DNA of 64,000 bases. It comes from Labedella populi. GTDB taxonomy: Bacteria > Actinomycetota > Actinomycetes > Actinomycetales > Microbacteriaceae. Location of the stretch: contig NZ_RZNC01000007.1 in the NCBI RefSeq assembly GCF_004078655.1, forward strand, positions 1 to 64,000, written 5' to 3'. This document shows, one piece after another, positions 61,095 through 64,000 of the stretch (position 1 is its first letter; each line of letters begins with the position of its first letter). Position numbers and translations under genes: made by a program. The notes below the pieces were generated by a model. That model was not told where the DNA came from. It did no database searches and saw only the letters and a list, made by a program, of their open reading frames with translations.

Positions 61095-62510
61095 TCAACG
61101 CCGCCTCTTCCCGTCGCTTCCGCGGCGGCGAGCTGTCCAGAGCAGATAGCCGGTGAGCACGCTCGTGATCGTCACTCCGGTCCCCATGAGGGCGTCCTGC
61201 CAACTGCGCCACCGCCTCCCCTCCGTCGTGAGTCGCCCCACGCCTCCGATGAGCGCCGCGGTGATCATCCCCGCGACCAAGCGGTTGCCGATGCGCTCCG
61301 CACGTTCGACGAGCGGCTCCAGCTCCGCCGCGCGGATGCGGAATTGCAGGCCGTCGCGATCGACCTCCGCCAGGAGCCGCCGGAGCGCCCCGGGAAGCTC
61401 GAGTGCGAGTTCACCCGCGTCCGCCGTCGCGCCGACCGCTCGACGCAGGAGCGAGCCGAGAGCGAAGCGTTCCATCGCGAGACGACGTGCGTACGGCTCG
61501 ATGACGGAGAAGAGGTCGAAGTCGGCATCGAGCCGAAGACCGATCCCCTCGACCATGACGAGGACTCTGAAGACCAGTGCGGTCTCGCGCGGCAGGCGGA
61601 GTCGATGACGCCGGAGGATGCCGAACAGGATGGCTGCGAGGTGGGAGAAGTGGATCTCACCGAGCGAGCGTCCCGCATACTCCTCCACGAAGCCGGCCAT
61701 CGCCGCTCGCACCTCTGCCCGGTCGACGGGAGCGGCCGCCACGGAGAGATCGATCACCGCATCGGCGAGCGCTCCCGCCTCACCCGAGGCGAATGCGACG
61801 AGGAAGCCGGCGAGGTCGTCGCGGAGATCCTCGGAGATCTCACCCACCATCCCGAAGTCGATGAGGGCGACCGAGCCGTCCGGCTGGATGAAGAGGTTCC
61901 CCGGTTGCAGGTCGCCGTGGAGGAATCGATCATCGAAGATCATCTGCAGGACGATGCCGGCGCCCCGGCGCGCGAGGGCTCGGCGATCGATGCCCTCCGC
62001 CTCGAGCGCGGCGATGTCGTCCACCTTGATGCCGCCTAAGCGTTCGAGCGTCAGGACACGCGACGTCGTCGTCGCCGACGAAACGCTCGGGACGAGCACG
62101 TCGGAGCGTGCTCGGAAGTTGTGCGCGAGACGCTCCGCGTTCCGCGCCTCCCGGAGGTAATCGAGTTCGGCGAGGAGGGTGTCGGAGAACTCTCGTACGA
62201 GGCCGCGGACGTCGAACCCTGCGGCGAGGTCCGAGACACGAGAAGCGCCTTCGGCGAGCACGCGCAGGATCTCGAGGTCTTCGTGAACCCGTTGAACGGC
62301 CTCGGGCCGCCGGACCTTGACGACGACAGCGGAACCGTCGTGGAGCACCGCCGTGTGAACCTGGCCGATGGATGCCGACGCGAGTGGTTCCGGATCGAAG
62401 GCGTCGAACACGTCGTCCGGCTCGTCTCCCAACTCTTCAACGACGATCGAGCGGACCGACTCCCACGGCACCGCGGGAGCGGCGTCCTGAAGTGTCGAAA
62501 ACTCGTCCCG
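61095..62510 (-). pseudogene. AarF/UbiB (ABC1) kinase-like gene lacking its N-terminus
   Basis: The frame encodes most of an ABC1 atypical kinase: LQDAAPAVPWESV, then the Ala-rich ASASIGQVH loop, VVKVRRP with the Lys, the catalytic HGDLQPGN and metal-binding IDFG, then two C-terminal helices. Family members are ~550 residues; the first ~90-100, including the KxGQ motif, are missing. Recognisable homology begins at 62510, with a stop codon in frame at 62553-62555 and no ATG between. The only start is a GTG at 62471 without a ribosome binding site. A 5' deletion ending close to the DUF1232 gene is the simplest reading; a truncated active protein cannot be excluded. Confidence 0.6.
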
Positions 62511-62552
62511 CGTCGCCGCGGTGCTCGCGCGCCGGCGCCGCGACCGCGTGGC

Positions 62553-62759
62553 TCAGGGCTGTGTGTTCCCCCGCCGGATGCTGCGCCGCCGCATGATGCG
62601 CCAGATGGCGACGCCGGCACCGATCAGGACGATGGCGTCGTCGCCGAATCCCAGCGGACCCGCGATGATCTCGGGGATGACGTCGACCGGCGACGCGCCG
62701 TAGAGCAACGCCCCGAGGCCGATGAGCACGGCCTTGAGCGTCGATCGGTCCTTCTTCAT
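62553..62759 (-). CDS. DUF1232 (YkvA-type) small membrane protein
   Basis: 68 residues with two hydrophobic segments and the family hallmark SPVDVIPEIIAGPLGFGDDAIVL (~23-45). Function unknown; YkvA-like proteins are thought to be membrane-associated. TATCGT sits 6 bases before the ATG, the start used here, while the frame extends to 62945 without a plausible start. Its stop codon is next to the point where AarF homology is lost. Confidence 0.8.
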   Translation of the reverse strand: MKKDRSTLKAVLIGLGALLYGASPVDVIPEIIAGPLGFGDDAIVLIGAGVAIWRIMRRRSIRRGNTQP

Positions 62760-62765
62760 GCTCCA

Positions 62766-62771
62766 ACGATA
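62766..62771 (-). promoter_or_regulatory. -10 hexamer TATCGT of the DUF1232 gene, leaderless
   Basis: TATCGT on the minus strand, then 6 bases, then the ATG at 62759. Confidence 0.5.
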
Positions 62772-62840
62772 GAACGCATCTCGGCTCGCTGAGAACGAGC
62801 GGACAATCTCCGTAACGGCTCTTGCGCGGCGGTCTTCATC

Positions 62841-62852
62841 GCAATATATTGC
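62841..62852. promoter_or_regulatory. Palindrome GCAATATATTGC, candidate operator
   Basis: A perfect 12-base palindrome in an otherwise GC-rich region, about 73 bases before the alpha/beta hydrolase ATG. ATATTGCATAT overlaps it and is nearly palindromic as well. It could be an operator for a regulator encoded outside the window, or an AT-rich -10 region. Confidence 0.4.
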
Positions 62853-62925
62853 ATATGGCTCGACGAGCGTTCGAGCAGACGATTCGCCCGGGACGATCCG
62901 GGTCACGACGGAAAGGGACAGCATC

Positions 62926-63672
62926 ATGAGCACCATCGACACCACGGCGGAGATCTCCCCCTCGGCGACGCCCGATGAGCCGATCAGGAACGTCGTGCTC
63001 GTGCACGGCGCGTTCGCCGACGGCTCGGGCTGGCGGCCCGTGTACGAGAACCTGACCGCGCGCGGCTACACCGTCTCGATCGTGCAGATCCCGCTCACCT
63101 CGTTCGAGGACGACGTGGCCGCGACCACGCGCATCCTCGACCGCCAGTCGGGTCCCTCCATCCTCGTCGGCCACTCGTGGGGCGGCACGGTCATCACCGA
63201 GGCCGGTGTCCACCCCAACGTCGCGGGCCTCGTCTACGTCTCCGCGCTCGCACCCGACGCCGGCGAGACCACGGCTCAGCAGTACGAGGGATTCGCCCCC
63301 ACTCCGGACTTCGTGATCGATGTGGGCGACGACGGGTTCGGAATCCTCAACCACGACGCGTTCAAGGCCGGATTCGCGCACGACACGACCGACGCCGACG
63401 CCGCCTTCCTGCGCGACTCGCAGGTACCCATCAACATGTCGGCCTTCGGCGCGGCCGTTCAGAACGCGGCATGGCGCACGAAGCCGAGTTGGGCCGTCAT
63501 CGCCCGGGAGGACAAGGCGTTCGACCAGGCGATGCTGCAGCACATGGCGTCGCGGATCGGCGCCGAGATCACCACGGTCTCGGCGAGCCACGCACTCTTC
63601 CTGACCCAGCCGGCGGTCGTGTCCGACACGATCGACGCCGCGGCACGCGGAGCCCTGGTCAGGGCCCGCTGA
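62926..63672 (+). CDS. Alpha/beta hydrolase (RsbQ/haloperoxidase-like or salicylate esterase-like)
   Basis: 248 residues with nucleophile Ser84 in GHSWGG, an oxyanion HGAF motif (27-30), and late catalytic His in SASHALFLTQP (~224-234). The sequence pattern GSGWRPVYENLTARGYTV is that of the plant salicylic acid-binding/methylesterase-like bacterial group. The Shine-Dalgarno GAAAGG is 8-9 bases upstream. Monocistronic, convergent with the broken kinase gene. Substrate unknown. Confidence 0.88.
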   Translation: MSTIDTTAEISPSATPDEPIRNVVLVHGAFADGSGWRPVYENLTARGYTVSIVQIPLTSFEDDVAATTRILDRQSGPSILVGHSWGGTVITEAGVHPNVAGLVYVSALAPDAGETTAQQYEGFAPTPDFVIDVGDDGFGILNHDAFKAGFAHDTTDADAAFLRDSQVPINMSAFGAAVQNAAWRTKPSWAVIAREDKAFDQAMLQHMASRIGAEITTVSASHALFLTQPAVVSDTIDAAARGALVRAR

Positions 63673-64000
63673 TCCGCTCCGGGGGAGAGGTGACCGGCGA
63701 AGCGGCGGGGTCAGCGGCGGTATCGGCGATGACGAACCAGACGCTGGCCCCGCCGAGCGACGAGTCCTCGATGCCGCTGCGGCTACCGTGCGCCTCGACG
63801 ATGCGCCGGCAGGTGGAGAGATCGATCCCCGTCCCCACGACCTCTTCGGCGCCGCCGCGCTCCATCAGACCGAACACCCGTTATGCAGGTCCTCCACCAC
63901 CGTGGCGACGAGGCCGTCGAGGTCGATCTCGACTCGCCGGGGATGTGCGCCGCCGATGCGGGCGAAGCGCAGCAGGTCGGTGATCATCGCGGCCACGCGG
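63659..64000 (-). pseudogene. Sensor histidine kinase remnant (internal deletion, runs off the window)
   Basis: From the right edge the minus strand encodes MITDLLRFARIGG and VEIDLDGLVATVVEDL, the end of a phosphoacceptor domain with the start of the ATPase linker. Near 63873 the frame stops; from 63877 another frame continues with GTGIDLSTCRRIVEAHG and GGASVWFVI, the last ATP-binding boxes. The N, G1 and F boxes in between are missing, so the kinase cannot be functional. The phosphoacceptor His lies outside the window. Confidence 0.6.

Noticed and set aside
1-64000. rRNA, tRNA, prophage or integrative-element features.
   Set aside because: No cloverleaf-like or rRNA-like segments, integrases or phage structural genes were seen; intergenic spaces are nearly all under 180 bases.

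Overview
The window is about 70% G+C with GTG/ATG starts, dense four-base gene overlaps and actinobacterial families (MoaC-MoaB fusion, DUF3090, SCO1664 family, DUF3140, a Rv0958/Rv0959-like ATPase/VWA pair, a DUF222/HNH tail, a DUF7882-type small protein). This suggests a chromosomal segment of an actinobacterium, most likely of the family Microbacteriaceae. No rRNA, tRNA, CRISPR array, prophage or insertion sequence was seen, and no gene-free stretch exceeds about 200 bases.

Layout. 1-7.2 kb: an HNH nuclease tail, an acidic small protein, a CPA1 Na+/H+ antiporter, dihydrolipoyl dehydrogenase and a SNF2 helicase. 7.2-18.2 kb: a molybdenum island with ModABC import, MoeB-rhodanese, MoeA, MoaC-MoaB fusion, MoaE, MoaD and MoaA, then two sulfite-oxidase-family molybdoenzymes with a flavin reductase and a DUF6510 zinc-ribbon protein. 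MobA is absent, which fits, because this enzyme family uses unmodified Mo-molybdopterin. 18.3-23.4 kb: a UvrA paralogue, a DeaD-type RNA helicase and a MOSC protein. 23.5-26.4 kb: a LolA-like secreted protein coupled to an ABC exporter. 26.5-31.4 kb: an aldo/keto reductase divergent from a TetR-YhgE/Pip pair with a clear promoter and operator, then an AraC regulator. 31.5-35.1 kb: DUF7882, an Fpg/Nei glycosylase, a uracil-DNA glycosylase family protein, a TetR remnant, a TauE exporter and a DUF1653 protein.

35.2-47.3 kb is the most unusual part: ten genes on the minus strand, each joined to the next by a 4-8 base overlap or a gap of at most 4 bases. They encode a DUF917 protein, a hydantoinase/oxoprolinase A-like protein, a complete peptide-type ABC importer (with a permease-ATPase fusion), a YtcJ-like amidohydrolase, an alpha/beta hydrolase, a PaiB-like protein and an M20D amidohydrolase. 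A PucR regulator is divergent. This looks like an uptake and ring-opening/deacylation pathway for a cyclic amide or N-acylated nitrogen compound; the substrate is unknown.

47.3-64 kb: methyltransferase, siderophore-interacting protein with a candidate IdeR/DmdR box, 5'-3' exonuclease, Usp remnant, the phosphatase-DUF3090-SCO1664 trio, the VWA/ATPase pair, DUF3140, phosphoribosyltransferase, ABC-F protein, a small membrane protein, an N-terminally truncated AarF/UbiB kinase, DUF1232, an alpha/beta hydrolase and a broken sensor kinase.

Two themes run across the window. Many first-in-operon genes carry a -10-like hexamer (TANNNT or close) exactly 6-7 bases before the start codon and lack a good Shine-Dalgarno sequence, as expected for leaderless mRNAs. 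Several loci are decayed gene remnants (TetR, Usp, AarF, histidine kinase).
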